Shown here: piece after piece, positions 1 through 8,680 of the stretch
Layout: every line of letters starts with the position of its first letter
Numbering within the stretch: position 1 is the stretch's first letter
Assembly (NCBI GenBank): GCA_039201605.1
Contig: JBCCRO010000006.1
Span: 1-64,000, forward strand
Direction: 5' to 3'
DNA: 64,000 nucleotides
DNA from: CADEDH01 sp039201605
GTDB taxonomy: Bacteria; Actinomycetota; Acidimicrobiia; Acidimicrobiales; SZUA-35
Translations under genes and position numbers: made by a program
Notes under the pieces: model-generated
The model's database searches: none
The model's input: the letters and a program-made list of their open reading frames with translations, nothing else
Told to the model about the DNA's origin: nothing

Positions 1-1
1 C

Positions 2-361
2 TGGGTCAACCCCAACGGCTCCGTCGGCCGCTACTGGGGCTACGTCGGACTCCAACGCATGCACGCCGACGTCCAGATCAGCCACGGCGACATGATGCGC
101 CTCGAACGCCTCCTACGTAGCTACCTCGCCTCCCAGAAACGGACACACCGATCCCGGTCCAGCCGCAACGGCACCCGACTCGACGGCAACCGCAAGCGCT
201 ACACGAACAAGCGCTACAAGCTCCCCACCCTCAAAGGCACCACAGCCGGGTTCACCTTCCTCACCAACGACGCCCCCGCCCTCGCCGTCGAACTCGCACG
301 AGCCATCACCCAACCCCAAGACCTCCACTGGCCAACCGGCAAACCCCGACCCCTCCCCTAA
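2..361 (+). CDS. Replication initiator-like protein of integrated element, C-terminal fragment
   Basis: The open frame is already running at base 2 and ends at 361, so only the last 119 residues are seen. The motif GRYWGYVG near the fragment's start resembles a motif found late in replication-initiator (RepSA-like) proteins of actinobacterial integrative elements, and the tail is basic. It lies 13 bases before the excisionase and integrase genes; the order rep-xis-int is usual for pSAM2-like elements. Function would be replication of the excised circle. The catalytic part is outside the window, so the family call rests mainly on context and this short motif. Confidence 0.5.
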   Translation, partial: WVNPNGSVGRYWGYVGLQRMHADVQISHGDMMRLERLLRSYLASQKRTHRSRSSRNGTRLDGNRKRYTNKRYKLPTLKGTTAGFTFLTNDAPALAVELARAITQPQDLHWPTGKPRPLP

Positions 362-374
362 CAACAGGAGCACC

Positions 375-572
375 ATGGAACCCCAGCCCCTACTGAACAT
401 CGAACAGGCGGCCAAACGCCTCGGCGTCGACGTCCGCTTCGTTCGACGCCTCGTCTTCGAGAAGCGATTGCCCTACGTCAAGGTCGGCAAGTTCGTGCGC
501 TTCGAGCCCAGCGACATCGAAGCGTGGATCGCCGACCGACGGGTCGAGTCCGACTATCGGAGGCCCGCCTGA
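375..572 (+). CDS. Excisionase / AlpA-like helix-turn-helix protein
   Basis: This 65-residue protein is almost entirely a MerR-type winged helix: LLNIEQAAKRLGVDVRFVRR, then a wing around PYVKVGKFVRFEPSDIEAWI. That is the usual form of small excisionases and DNA-binding regulators of tyrosine-integrase elements. Its stop codon shares a base with the integrase start (TGATG, 570-574), so the two are translationally coupled, as xis-int pairs often are. Expected role: bending attachment-site DNA and steering the integrase toward excision. Confidence 0.85.
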   Translation: MEPQPLLNIEQAAKRLGVDVRFVRRLVFEKRLPYVKVGKFVRFEPSDIEAWIADRRVESDYRRPA

Positions 573-1735
573 TGGCCAGACCGCAAGGCGTCTACAAGGA
601 CAAGAACGGCAGCTGGTACTTCAAGGTCCGCACCCACCAGGACGCCGACGGGAAGTGGAAGCAGGTGACCCGGCGAGGCTTCGCCACGGCCACTGACGCC
701 AAGCTCGCCCGGCAGAAGGTCCTCGACGAGACGGAGCCGCTTCGAGATGGCTCGGTCAGGGGCCTCGACACCAGCACTACCGTTGGCCGGCTGGTTGATC
801 GCTACCTCGAGGTGGCCGAGGCGATGGAGCAGCTCGGCCCCAAGACCGTCTTCGACTACCGCAACTACAACGAGAGCTACATCAAGCCGCACCTTGGCCA
901 CGTCCTCGCCCACGAGCTCCAACCGGCTCAGATCGTCGAGTGGCAGGTCACCCTCTCCCGCTCCGGTGCGGTGAAGACCGGCGAAGGCCTCTCTTCAAAC
1001 ACCATCCGCCTCGCTCGGGCCCCGCTCAACGGCGCCTACAAGTTCGGCATCGCCAACGGCCTCGTCCACCGCAACCCGGTGGCCGACACCCGCCCTCCTG
1101 CTCGGGTGAAGAAGGTCCCGGCCCATTGGACCCCTGAGCAGGCACGGGAGTTCCTTGCGTGGCAAGAAGGCGAGTGGCTACATCCGTTCTGGACTTTCAT
1201 GCTGGCGACCGGAGTTCGGATAGGAGAGGTGGTCTGGCTGCGATGGGATGATGTAAGTCTCGATGCCAAGACGGTGCATGTTCGCCGGTTTGCGACAACA
1301 CTCGCCTACGAGCTCCGAGAATCGAGCGGAAAGAGCCGCGAGGCTGTTCGCGTCGTCCAACTCGACTCCCATCTCGTCAAAGTCCTCAATCGACAATCTG
1401 AGCAACAAGAGGCGACTCTCGGTTCTAGGCCAGAAAATGTGTTCACCGACACCAGCGGGCGGTCGTTCCACCCGCAGGCGATCTCCAAGCAGTTGACGCG
1501 GACCAGCCAGGAACTCGGACTGCCTCGGTTGAGCGCTCACGGCCTTCGTCACACGAGTGCAACCTTGCTGCTTACGGCGGGAGTGCAGCCGAAGGTGGCT
1601 GCAGAACGGCTAGGCCACTCGGATCCGAGCCTCTTCGTAGACCTCTACAGTCACGTCACCCAAACCATGCAAGCCGAGGCAGCGCTACGGATTGGGGAGC
1701 TATTGTCGAGTGCAGCAAAGAGGGCCGACTCGTAG
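572..1735 (+). CDS. int: Tyrosine recombinase (phage-type integrase)
   Basis: This 387-residue site-specific recombinase has an N-terminal AP2-like DNA-binding region (GSWYFKVRTHQDADGKWKQV), a core-binding SAM-like domain and a C-terminal catalytic domain. Catalytic residues are visible: Arg216 in GVRIGEV, His323 and Arg326 in HGLRHTSA, His349 in LGHSDP, and the Tyr359 nucleophile in FVDLYSHV. The ATG at 572 is chosen because it overlaps the excisionase stop; upstream extension would run into xis. It presumably recombines at the tRNA-Arg 3'-end sequence seen at 3870 and 4762. Confidence 0.95.
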   Translation: MARPQGVYKDKNGSWYFKVRTHQDADGKWKQVTRRGFATATDAKLARQKVLDETEPLRDGSVRGLDTSTTVGRLVDRYLEVAEAMEQLGPKTVFDYRNYNESYIKPHLGHVLAHELQPAQIVEWQVTLSRSGAVKTGEGLSSNTIRLARAPLNGAYKFGIANGLVHRNPVADTRPPARVKKVPAHWTPEQAREFLAWQEGEWLHPFWTFMLATGVRIGEVVWLRWDDVSLDAKTVHVRRFATTLAYELRESSGKSREAVRVVQLDSHLVKVLNRQSEQQEATLGSRPENVFTDTSGRSFHPQAISKQLTRTSQELGLPRLSAHGLRHTSATLLLTAGVQPKVAAERLGHSDPSLFVDLYSHVTQTMQAEAALRIGELLSSAAKRADS

Positions 1736-1816
1736 ATCGTCGGGTAGCGAGGCCTCTCGAGACAGAGATGATTTCGATCTGAAGCGATACGACGGCCCCG
1801 ATCTCTGGAGGCATAG

Positions 1817-3082
1817 GTGGGCGGACCAGCAGATGTGATCAAGGCGTTCGAAGAACTCTCGAAGGCGATGAAGTCGCTATCGGGAGACTCGAAGGATGCA
1901 TCTGGATCGGCGGCGACTAAGCCAACGACACAAGAAGTAGAGGAGAACTTTGTAGTTGATCTACTTGGCACATCTGGGCTAGTTCCCAGGCCACCGATCG
2001 TAGATCCAGAGTCTGGAGCTGTGGGGGCAATTCATCGCTTTCGTCAGACCATTCGCTGGATGCTCGCCGCCTTCGCCGCAGTTGGCCTTGTTGTCTTCGG
2101 ATCCCTTCCGTTCTCTAGTGCAAATGAGGCGAATCTCATTGAGGCGGTCCTGCTGGTGGCGAGTCTGACTATTGCGGCAACCGGAATCGCCATGGCGGTC
2201 TGGGCGGTCTCGATGGTGTCGGAGCCTGAGGACTCATCACTTGGTGAGATGTTGGAGAGTATTCAGCGACATGAGCGCGGCTCTCCAGAGAAGGTGCTGA
2301 ACCTTATTGAGGATCCTCGTTGGCGAGCGCGCGAGGATTTCATATCAATACTTGAGAGTGACCCGGCCCACGTCGGGCCAGGGGTGGCTGATGACCTGAC
2401 CGTCGAGGATATGACAATTTGTGGCAGTGGATCGAGCCTTCCCGATTCCATATCAACTCTTGGTGTGTTCAAGGACCTTGCGACACTTCACAAGTTTCCA
2501 GCTGAAACGCGGATCACCGATGCCAAGCTCGATGCAGGGGACACGATTCCCGCAGGAGTAGTACTGCCTGACCAGACACCGCTCCCAGCGGGGTCGGAGA
2601 TTGGTCCTGCCGATGACTTCGGAGATGGTCCGCACCGAAATCGCCTAATGAAGCGCATAAGAGGACGGATTCGACGGTTGCCAGAAGAGCAGCTGCCGTC
2701 AAAGACGGTCTATCTTGATGAGATAGTTCTTGGCGGAAGCTACTCTCCGAACACATTGACCCTCACGGAAGAAATGACATGGCCAATGGTCGTTGGCAAG
2801 GCCACTATTCACTTCGATACGCGAGCCTGGGAGAGATCCGATGCTATCTACAGCGACAATAAGGCCGTGGCTAGGATCGCAGCGCTAATAGGAGCAATCG
2901 GGAGCGAGATGGACGCTCGGTATGAGCTGATTGACAAGATCGCTAGATCAGCCGCAGACCTGAAGCAGGCGGAGTCAGCGTCAGACGACGAACGAGAAGC
3001 TCTGAGCGGCTGGTGGAAGCGAGCAGCGGACACAGCCAAGGCTCGACCGGCTACTCCACGAGGTAGTCAAAGTGGCAAATGA
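1817..3082 (+). CDS. Unknown membrane protein, mobile-element cargo (gene 1 of 2)
   Basis: I do not recognise this 421-residue protein. It has a GTG start after a GGAGG-like sequence at 1807-1811. A soluble N-terminal stretch of about 70 residues is followed by two adjacent hydrophobic segments (about residues 76-95 and 105-130: WMLAAFAAVGLVVFG and VLLVASLTIAATGIAMAVWA), then a large soluble domain with no catalytic motif I can name. Base composition is clearly less GC-rich than the flanking chromosome, fitting transfer. It overlaps the next gene by 11 bases, so the two probably act together. A defence or entry-exclusion role is possible but unsupported. Confidence 0.75.
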   Translation: MGGPADVIKAFEELSKAMKSLSGDSKDASGSAATKPTTQEVEENFVVDLLGTSGLVPRPPIVDPESGAVGAIHRFRQTIRWMLAAFAAVGLVVFGSLPFSSANEANLIEAVLLVASLTIAATGIAMAVWAVSMVSEPEDSSLGEMLESIQRHERGSPEKVLNLIEDPRWRAREDFISILESDPAHVGPGVADDLTVEDMTICGSGSSLPDSISTLGVFKDLATLHKFPAETRITDAKLDAGDTIPAGVVLPDQTPLPAGSEIGPADDFGDGPHRNRLMKRIRGRIRRLPEEQLPSKTVYLDEIVLGGSYSPNTLTLTEEMTWPMVVGKATIHFDTRAWERSDAIYSDNKAVARIAALIGAIGSEMDARYELIDKIARSAADLKQAESASDDEREALSGWWKRAADTAKARPATPRGSQSGK

Positions 3083-3773
3083 CGACACCTCAGAACGCAT
3101 GAAGAGGTATGCCTGGCTTGAGGCACAGAGGCGCATTCGATCGGCCCGAATGGCTGAGATCTGGCTAGAGAAGGCGACTGAGGACTTCTACTACGATTTG
3201 ACTTCGCTCGCTCAGATACATGCAAGCCTGGAAGCACACCTAGCTCATCGGCGCCTGCTCCTGGAGGAGTCAGCAGTCTCCCAGGTAAGAGGCACTTTCC
3301 GTCTCGCGAGGCTGATCCTCGTAGCCGGGGCGCTGTGCTTGGCCGTCGGCGCCACCGGGTACGCAATCTCGCTGCCGTCAACAGAGGACGATGCCACGGA
3401 GGCGTCGGACGTAGATGCGGACACTGCCACGGCCCAGCCGGACGAAGCTGTAGAGGAAGGCGATGACTCTTCCGCCGGTGGACAGTTCTTGGCAACATTC
3501 CAGATCGACGACGTCCCACATGAGCTCGGTCGGCAGTGGGAGCAATGCGAGTCAGCACCATTGACGGCCCGCTTGATCGGGGACAATGCCGACGGGACAA
3601 CCCGTGTCCTGGTAACTGAACCAAAGGCGTGTGTCGGCCTGTGGGACCTCTTGAGTGAAAGTGGTCTCATTACCGGCGTCGCAGATATCGATGCCGCCTT
3701 GAACCAGGCGATACTCCCTGCGACCGAGGATGAGAACAGGACTGAGAACACCACCCCTGAGAACGGCAGCTAG
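3072..3773 (+). CDS. Unknown single-span membrane protein, mobile-element cargo (gene 2 of 2)
   Basis: This 233-residue protein overlaps the preceding cargo gene by 11 bases. The first 75 residues are charged and probably cytoplasmic (coiled-coil-like, rich in Glu, Arg and Leu). One transmembrane helix follows at about 78-100 (LILVAGALCLAVGATGYAI). After an acidic linker comes an outer domain of about 90 residues with two cysteines that could form a disulfide (EQCESAP and PKACVGLW). No family is recognised. The gene ends about 100 bases before the attachment-site repeat. Confidence 0.75.
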   Translation: MANDDTSERMKRYAWLEAQRRIRSARMAEIWLEKATEDFYYDLTSLAQIHASLEAHLAHRRLLLEESAVSQVRGTFRLARLILVAGALCLAVGATGYAISLPSTEDDATEASDVDADTATAQPDEAVEEGDDSSAGGQFLATFQIDDVPHELGRQWEQCESAPLTARLIGDNADGTTRVLVTEPKACVGLWDLLSESGLITGVADIDAALNQAILPATEDENRTENTTPENGS

Positions 3774-3869
3774 CAGCGTGCACTACGAACACGAGGGTCA
3801 TTGCAGGTTCCCCAGCTCAGGACCCCTACGGCCACCTCGGCGCACCCCCGGTCAAACCCCGTCTGCCTT

Positions 3870-3913
3870 CTACGGATCAGAAGGTTTGGGGTTCGAGTCC
3901 CTACAAGCGCGCT
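3870..3913. repeat. attachment site 1: 3' half of tRNA-Arg(ACG)
   Basis: These 44 bp begin at the anticodon loop of a tRNA-Arg(ACG) and run through the T-arm (GGTTCGAGTCC) to the end of the acceptor stem. The 5' half of the tRNA is absent here. The identical 44 bp recur at 4762-4805. This is the usual attL/attR product when a tyrosine integrase uses a tRNA 3' end as attB. A further 18 bp (ACCCCCAGGTCAGAGCCC) also match just downstream of both copies, after a short divergent gap. The 307-base stretch 3774-4080 holds nothing else I can support apart from the promoter region of the toxin-antitoxin genes. Confidence 0.85.
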
Positions 3914-4080
3914 GAGTACCCCCAGGTCAGAGCCCTCGCCGCCGGGCTCCTGGCGGGTTCGCTGGGTGACAAGAGTGACATTTCGCCCGTCCCGCCCACG
4001 GATGAAGCTGCCAGAAGGTCCCCCCTCGTCGCTCCCGCAACGAGCCTGCCGCACGAGAAGCGTGATGTAGTCTTGTACCC

Positions 4081-4323
4081 ATGGCGATGAAGGCCGAGGA
4101 CGTTCGACGGCAGGCTCTGGAGCTGTCCGACGATGAACGCGCCGAGCTTGCAGCCGAGCTGCTTGTCAGCCTCGAGGAGCAAGCCGAGAGCGATGGCACC
4201 GCACAAGGAGCGGAGTGGGCGCAAGAGCTCGAGCGCCGGGCTCGTTTGGTCCTGTCAGGGGAAGCGCACACGGCTTCCTGGCAGTCGACGCGGCAGTCGA
4301 TCGTCGACGAGTTGACTGGGTGA
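4081..4323 (+). CDS. Antitoxin of a ParE/RelE-type pair
   Basis: This small acidic helical protein of 80 residues (RRQALELSDDERAELAAELL near the start) matches the addiction-module antitoxin family typified by pfam09720. The C-terminal half should wrap the toxin. It overlaps the following toxin gene by four bases (GTGA, 4320-4323), the usual translational coupling. The pair sits between two identical tRNA-derived attachment repeats, so it is probably cargo or a remnant of a second inserted element and may stabilise it. Confidence 0.85.
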   Translation: MAMKAEDVRRQALELSDDERAELAAELLVSLEEQAESDGTAQGAEWAQELERRARLVLSGEAHTASWQSTRQSIVDELTG

Positions 4324-4637
4324 CGCGAAACGTCGAACTCACTACTGACGCTGTCGAGGAAGTCACGCACGCATCGCAGTGGTACGACGACCGTCAAGAC
4401 GGTCTGGGGCTCGTGTTCGTCGCCGCCGTCGACAGGGCCATCAATCATCTGGCACGGTGGCCGCACGCCGGAGCACCGGTGGATGACGTCGATCCCGACC
4501 TTGACGTCCGTACCGTGCGGGTCGAACGGTTTCCTTACTCACTCGCCTACGTCCTACACGAATCGAAGGCCATCGTGATCGCCGTGATCCACGATCGGAG
4601 ACGACCCCGCTACTGGATCGACCGCCTCGACGGGTAG
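4320..4637 (+). CDS. ParE/RelE-superfamily toxin
   Basis: This 105-residue protein has a GTG start at 4320 inside the antitoxin stop. The sequence follows the ParE/RelE plan: an N-terminal strand, two helices (TTDAVEEVTHASQWYDDR and LVFVAAVDRAINHLARWP), then the strands VRTVRVERFPYSLAYVLHE and AIVIAVIHDRRRPRYWIDR. The HDRRRPRYW end is typical of this family. Either gyrase poisoning (ParE) or mRNA cleavage (RelE) is possible; sequence alone does not decide. Confidence 0.85.
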   Translation: MTRNVELTTDAVEEVTHASQWYDDRQDGLGLVFVAAVDRAINHLARWPHAGAPVDDVDPDLDVRTVRVERFPYSLAYVLHESKAIVIAVIHDRRRPRYWIDRLDG

Positions 4638-4761
4638 CACACCCTCAGCGCCTTGCGTCGCAGCCTGCGTGACAACCACGCCGGACCGTGACGGAGCACC
4701 AGCGCCCCAGCCACACTCGCCACCTGGGCTGTCAACCCACCCCAAGTACCCACCGATCCCG

Positions 4762-4805
4762 CTACGGATCAGAAGGTTTGGGGTTCGAGTCCCTACAAGC
4801 GCGCT
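4762..4805. repeat. attachment site 2: second copy of the tRNA-Arg(ACG) 3' half
   Basis: This is a perfect 44-bp repeat of 3870-3913, again without a tRNA 5' half, so it is an attachment-site scar and not a tRNA gene. The DNA between the two copies carries the toxin-antitoxin pair. Downstream the typical chromosomal gene content begins, so this copy is probably the outer right boundary of the stacked insertions. The intact tRNA-Arg should lie to the left of the window. Confidence 0.85.
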
Positions 4806-4898
4806 ACAAACCCCCAGGTCAGAGCCCCGTAGTGGCTCCCTGAATGGGCGAGCGTGAGTGACCAGAGCGACAGCCACCCGTCTGTTCTCTGCGCTTAC

Positions 4899-5321
4899 TC
4901 ACCGCCGGAACAGGCGGCGTCGGCGTGACTCGGGTGACCGAGGTGAATCGGCCTCCGGTGGCGGGGGTGCTGTCGGGTCGTTCCGATGCGGGGCCGTGGC
5001 CGCCATGATCACCACGGTGCCCCTGGTCCCATCGGGCACGTTGGTGGCGGGGACGCCGGGCGCATCGGCCCCGTCGATGACAGACACGAGTCGAGTACGG
5101 GTCCGTTGCGGCTCCTCGACGGTGCTCTTCCACGCCCGACCCCACGGTCCGTCCTCGTTCTCGGCACCTTCCGAAGCCCGCAGCCGCTCCCTGAACTCGT
5201 CGGGATCGCCGGCGAGGGCGAACCAGGTTGTCGAGGTGGCGACCGGCGGATCGAACGAGTCTCCGACCAGGTGGTAGATGGGTTGGCCGAGCTTTGCCCA
5301 TGGATTGTCGTCGGTCGTCAT
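4899..5321 (-). CDS. Hypothetical protein
   Basis: This 140-residue protein has a good ribosome-binding site (GGAAGGGAG, 9 bases before the ATG). The N-terminal 90 residues look folded (NPWAKLGQPIYHLVGDSF, then an amphipathic stretch and strands ending GTVVIMAATAP). The last 35 are Pro/Glu/Arg-rich and probably disordered. I do not recognise the family. It is divergent from the OmpA-like gene and is the first chromosomal gene beyond the attachment scars. Confidence 0.6.
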   Translation of the reverse strand: MTTDDNPWAKLGQPIYHLVGDSFDPPVATSTTWFALAGDPDEFRERLRASEGAENEDGPWGRAWKSTVEEPQRTRTRLVSVIDGADAPGVPATNVPDGTRGTVVIMAATAPHRNDPTAPPPPEADSPRSPESRRRRLFRR

Positions 5322-5594
5322 GCCGTCGGCTCCCTTCCTGCAGCCCCTCCGAGCCTGACGTCATCAACGGCAGAGGGCATCGGGGACAACCCCTTCGGAG
5401 GCCTGGATCGGCTGACGACCCATCCACCTCACGCTGTCCCGCCACCCACGAACGTATGCCGAACGGCCCACGGCTTCGTGGGCGCAGATCCCCCCTGTCT
5501 GGGATTCCTCCCGCGCGCACGTGTACGATCGCGTTTCGGCGGAGGATCGACAAATCAGGTCGATCGTCAAATTGGAAGGCAGGGGGACGCAGCG

Positions 5595-6983
5595 TTGCCC
5601 GAGGCATGGGACCGTGCTGACGACTTCGACCCACTACCGGAGACTTCGAGCAGCAAGCTGGTGCGCCCTGGCCGGCCGCTGAATTCACCGCGGCCGCCGT
5701 CGGAGCGGCCGCCGCTCGAGCATCCGGAGCACGGGGCCATCGGCGACCCCTTCTACCCGCCTCCACCTCCGCCGAACCGACCGCCGGCCTGGATCCTGGC
5801 CGCCATCCCGATCCTGCTCCTCGTCGTGATCGGCTTGGCCGTGCTCGTCCTCACCGGTGGTGACGACGCCGGGCTCGATACGGCCCAGGGGGCCGAGGAT
5901 CCCGCCGCCTCCGGCGATGAAGGCGCCGCCACCGACGACGCCACCGACGACGGGGCGACCGACCCGGCGCTGGACACCGATGCCGGTACCGACACCGATG
6001 CGTCGGCCGACGCACCCACGGCGCTGCCCGCCCCCGTCGCCCCCTATCTCATGGCCTCCCTCGCCGACGGGCAGCTCCAGCTCAGCGGCGTCCTCCCCTC
6101 CGACGACCTGAAGTTCGGCATCGACCAGACGCTCGCCGTCGCCTACACCCCGAGTTTCAGCTCCGCCACCACCGTCGATGCCACCGTGGCCCCCGAACCG
6201 TGGCTGGAGCAGGCCCCGACGGCGGTCGTGCTCCTCCAGGGCCTGATCGACGGCAACATGCTCGTCTCCGAGGGGACGATCTATCTCGAGGGCAGGGCCT
6301 CCGACCAGGCCTCGCTCGACGAGACCCTCGGCTTCCTCACCACCTTCACCGGTATGCCGGTGTCATCAGACGGTGTCGAGGTGGCCAACCTGCGGGAGGC
6401 GATCTACGTGCTCGCCTCCTCCGAGGGCGATCTCGTGCTCAGCGGGGCCCTCCCCACCGAGGAAATCCGGGCCGGCATCGTCACCGCCGCCCAACAGATC
6501 TACGGCCCGGAGCGCATCGTCGACGCCTCCACCGTCGATGCCGACGTCGCCCCCGCTCTGTGGATGTACAACCCGCAGGGTCTGATCGCCGTGTTGTCGC
6601 AGTTCCCCGACTTCGAGATCCGTCTCGACGGCGGCGCCTTCGACGCCACCCTCGCCGGATCGGAGACCTTCGAGCCGGGTTCGGCCGAGTTCACCCCGGC
6701 GCTGACCCAGGTGCTCAACTTCGGCGTCATCACCATGTTGCGCGACCCGTCGATCTCGATCGTGATCGAAGGCCACACCGACGATCAGGGCGAGGAGGCC
6801 TTCAACCTCGACCTGAGTCAGCAGCGGGCCGACGCCGTCGCCGCCTACATGGAGGCAGGCGGCATCGCCCCCGAGCGCATCACCGCCATCGGCAAGGGCG
6901 AGACCGAGCCCGTGGCCGACAACAGCACGCCGGAGGGACGGGGCCGCAATCGCCGGGTCGAGTTCAGCCTGAACTCCCCCTGA
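5595..6983 (+). CDS. OmpA-family envelope protein with BON-like repeats (OmpATb-like)
   Basis: This protein of about 462 residues starts at a TTG preceded by AGGCAGGGGG; in-frame sequence upstream of that looks non-coding. A Pro-rich cytoplasmic N terminus is followed by one transmembrane helix (about 66-87), an acidic Asp/Ala/Thr linker, and two BON-like repeats (QLQLSGVLPSDDLKFGI and DLVLSGALPTEEIRAGI). The C-terminal OmpA domain carries FEPGSAEFTPA, IEGHTDDQGEEAFNLDLSQQ and GRGRNRRVEF, which bind peptidoglycan. The same order (helix, BON-like domain, OmpA domain) occurs in mycobacterial OmpATb/ArfA. It should anchor the membrane to the wall; pore activity is not established. Confidence 0.85.
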   Translation: MPEAWDRADDFDPLPETSSSKLVRPGRPLNSPRPPSERPPLEHPEHGAIGDPFYPPPPPPNRPPAWILAAIPILLLVVIGLAVLVLTGGDDAGLDTAQGAEDPAASGDEGAATDDATDDGATDPALDTDAGTDTDASADAPTALPAPVAPYLMASLADGQLQLSGVLPSDDLKFGIDQTLAVAYTPSFSSATTVDATVAPEPWLEQAPTAVVLLQGLIDGNMLVSEGTIYLEGRASDQASLDETLGFLTTFTGMPVSSDGVEVANLREAIYVLASSEGDLVLSGALPTEEIRAGIVTAAQQIYGPERIVDASTVDADVAPALWMYNPQGLIAVLSQFPDFEIRLDGGAFDATLAGSETFEPGSAEFTPALTQVLNFGVITMLRDPSISIVIEGHTDDQGEEAFNLDLSQQRADAVAAYMEAGGIAPERITAIGKGETEPVADNSTPEGRGRNRRVEFSLNSP

Positions 6984-7088
6984 GCGGGCCCGGGGGCGCC
7001 GCCACTCGCCGCCTGCGGCACCACTCGCCACCCGCGCCGCGACTCGAGGTGACCGAAGCCGACGATCAGCCCGATCTAGCCTTGCCCC

Positions 7089-7613
7089 ATGGGCGATGGC
7101 GGGCGCGAAGCGGATACCGGCGAATCCCCGGTGCCACCCGCCGAGGTGCGGGTCCGCACCACCCGGCGGCCGTTCGCTCGACGACGCCGCAGGCGGCGCC
7201 GGGGCTTCAGGGTCGGGCGCCGATTCAAGGACCTCGAGGCGCCTACACACCTCGTGCCGGATGGCGTGGAGGACATACCGGTGATCGGCCCGATCATCAT
7301 CGCCATCGCCATCGCCATCTTCCTGGTCCTGCTGGTGGTCTTCCTGGCGGTGCTGGCGCTGGCCCTCATCGAGATGCTGGTGATCGCCTCCCTCGCCGTC
7401 CTCCCGGCGGTGGGCGGATTCGTCGCCTGGCTCCGGCGACACCCCGAGGTCACGATCCTCGATGTCGACGGCAGCCCCTGGGTCCGAACCGACGGCTTCG
7501 CCCCCACCCCCGATCACGTTCAGCGGGTCACCGCAGGCACCGACCCCAGCGTCCTCGGCTTCGTCCCGTACCGGCCCCCGACGCCGGGTGAACCCGTCCG
7601 GGCCGCAGACTGA
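7089..7613 (+). CDS. Small membrane protein, unknown
   Basis: This 174-residue protein has a very basic N-terminal cytoplasmic region (RRPFARRRRRRRRGF), a long hydrophobic hairpin at about 60-115 (IPVIGPIIIAIAIAIFLVLL and LALIEMLVIASLAVLP), and a C-terminal soluble domain of about 60 residues (PEVTILDVDGSPWVRTDGF). No family is recognised. It lies 105 bases after the OmpA-like gene on the same strand and could share its transcript. Confidence 0.7.
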   Translation: MGDGGREADTGESPVPPAEVRVRTTRRPFARRRRRRRRGFRVGRRFKDLEAPTHLVPDGVEDIPVIGPIIIAIAIAIFLVLLVVFLAVLALALIEMLVIASLAVLPAVGGFVAWLRRHPEVTILDVDGSPWVRTDGFAPTPDHVQRVTAGTDPSVLGFVPYRPPTPGEPVRAAD

Positions 7614-7689
7614 GTCGAGGGCCGGGACCCGCACCGGCCCGACGGCCTAGGGTCGGGCCGTGAGCAGTACGAGCCGGGGAGGCGGGTGA

Positions 7690-8580
7690 GTGGCGACCTC
7701 GTACGAGGCCCGGGTCGATCGGGTGATGGACCACGTCCGCACCAACCTCGACCAGGAGCTCCCGCTCGCCGATCTGGCCGCCGTGGCCCACTTCTCCCCC
7801 TACCACTTCCACCGCATCTTCCGGGCCACGACCGGTGAGACCGTCGCCGATTTCGTCCGTCGAGCCCGTCTCGAACGGGCGGTCCAACTGATGCAGGCCG
7901 CACCCCAACGCTCGCTCACCTCGATCTCGGCCGAGACCGGGTTCGCCACGCCCTCGGATTTCGCCCGACTCTTCCGCCGTCAGTACGGGTGCGCCCCCAG
8001 CTCGTGGGATCGCCGCACCCGCCTCGACGCCCGACCGGACGTCACCGACGACGCCCCGCTGCTCGCGCCTGGCTTCACCCCCACCGCCCGCCTGGTGGAG
8101 CGGCCGGCACTCCACCTCCTCTACCACCGGGTGCGGGATCCGTGGCGGGACGGCAACCTGGCCCGTGGGTATCGAGCCCTGATCGCCCACCTCGAACGCC
8201 GACGGCTCGACTGGCGGGATCGGCCCCTCGTCGGGCTGTCGTGGGAGAGCGCCAAGGCCTCCGCCCTCGACACCCTGGTGTACGACCTGGGCTTCGTCGT
8301 CGATCCCGAGGAGGGCGGCCCGCCCACCCCGACCGCCGACCCCGACGAACCGTTCGGCCGGCACCGGTTCGAGGCCACGCCTGCGGTGGAGGTGGCCTGC
8401 GACTCGCTCCCGGCGATCGCCCTGGCCTGGGACCACCTCTACGCCGACTGGCTGCCGACCTCGGGCCACGAGCCGACCGATCAACCGGCGATGAAGCGGT
8501 TCCGCCGCCTCCCCACCACACTCGCCCCCGACGACTGGCCCGTCGACTGCTCGATCGGCCTCCGCCCCCGTCGCCCCTGA
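7690..8580 (+). CDS. AraC-family regulator with GyrI-like ligand domain
   Basis: This 296-residue protein starts with GTG. The N-terminal 105 residues are a double helix-turn-helix of the AraC/XylS type (LADLAAVAHFSPYHFHRIFR, then SLTSISAETGFATPSDFARLFRRQYG). The remaining residues resemble the GyrI-like/SOUL effector-binding fold (ERPALHLLYHRV, and a later strand with VACDSLPAIALAWDHLY). The domain order, DNA-binding first, matches the Rob/SoxS-with-GyrI arrangement that senses small hydrophobic or cationic molecules. The target gene is not evident; the next gene, a small NTF2-like protein, is a candidate. Confidence 0.88.
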   Translation: MATSYEARVDRVMDHVRTNLDQELPLADLAAVAHFSPYHFHRIFRATTGETVADFVRRARLERAVQLMQAAPQRSLTSISAETGFATPSDFARLFRRQYGCAPSSWDRRTRLDARPDVTDDAPLLAPGFTPTARLVERPALHLLYHRVRDPWRDGNLARGYRALIAHLERRRLDWRDRPLVGLSWESAKASALDTLVYDLGFVVDPEEGGPPTPTADPDEPFGRHRFEATPAVEVACDSLPAIALAWDHLYADWLPTSGHEPTDQPAMKRFRRLPTTLAPDDWPVDCSIGLRPRRP

Positions 8581-8680
8581 TCGGCCGCCCGCAGGGCAAC
8601 GGCCGCCCCGAAGACACCGGTCGAGCACAAGAGCAAGAACACAACAGCGCTCCACCCCGGTCCGGCACTTTGCTGTCGCC

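Noticed and set aside
3868..3914. tRNA-Arg gene at the attachment repeat
   Set aside because: Only the 3' half from the anticodon loop is present at both repeats; no D-arm or 5' acceptor strand precedes either.
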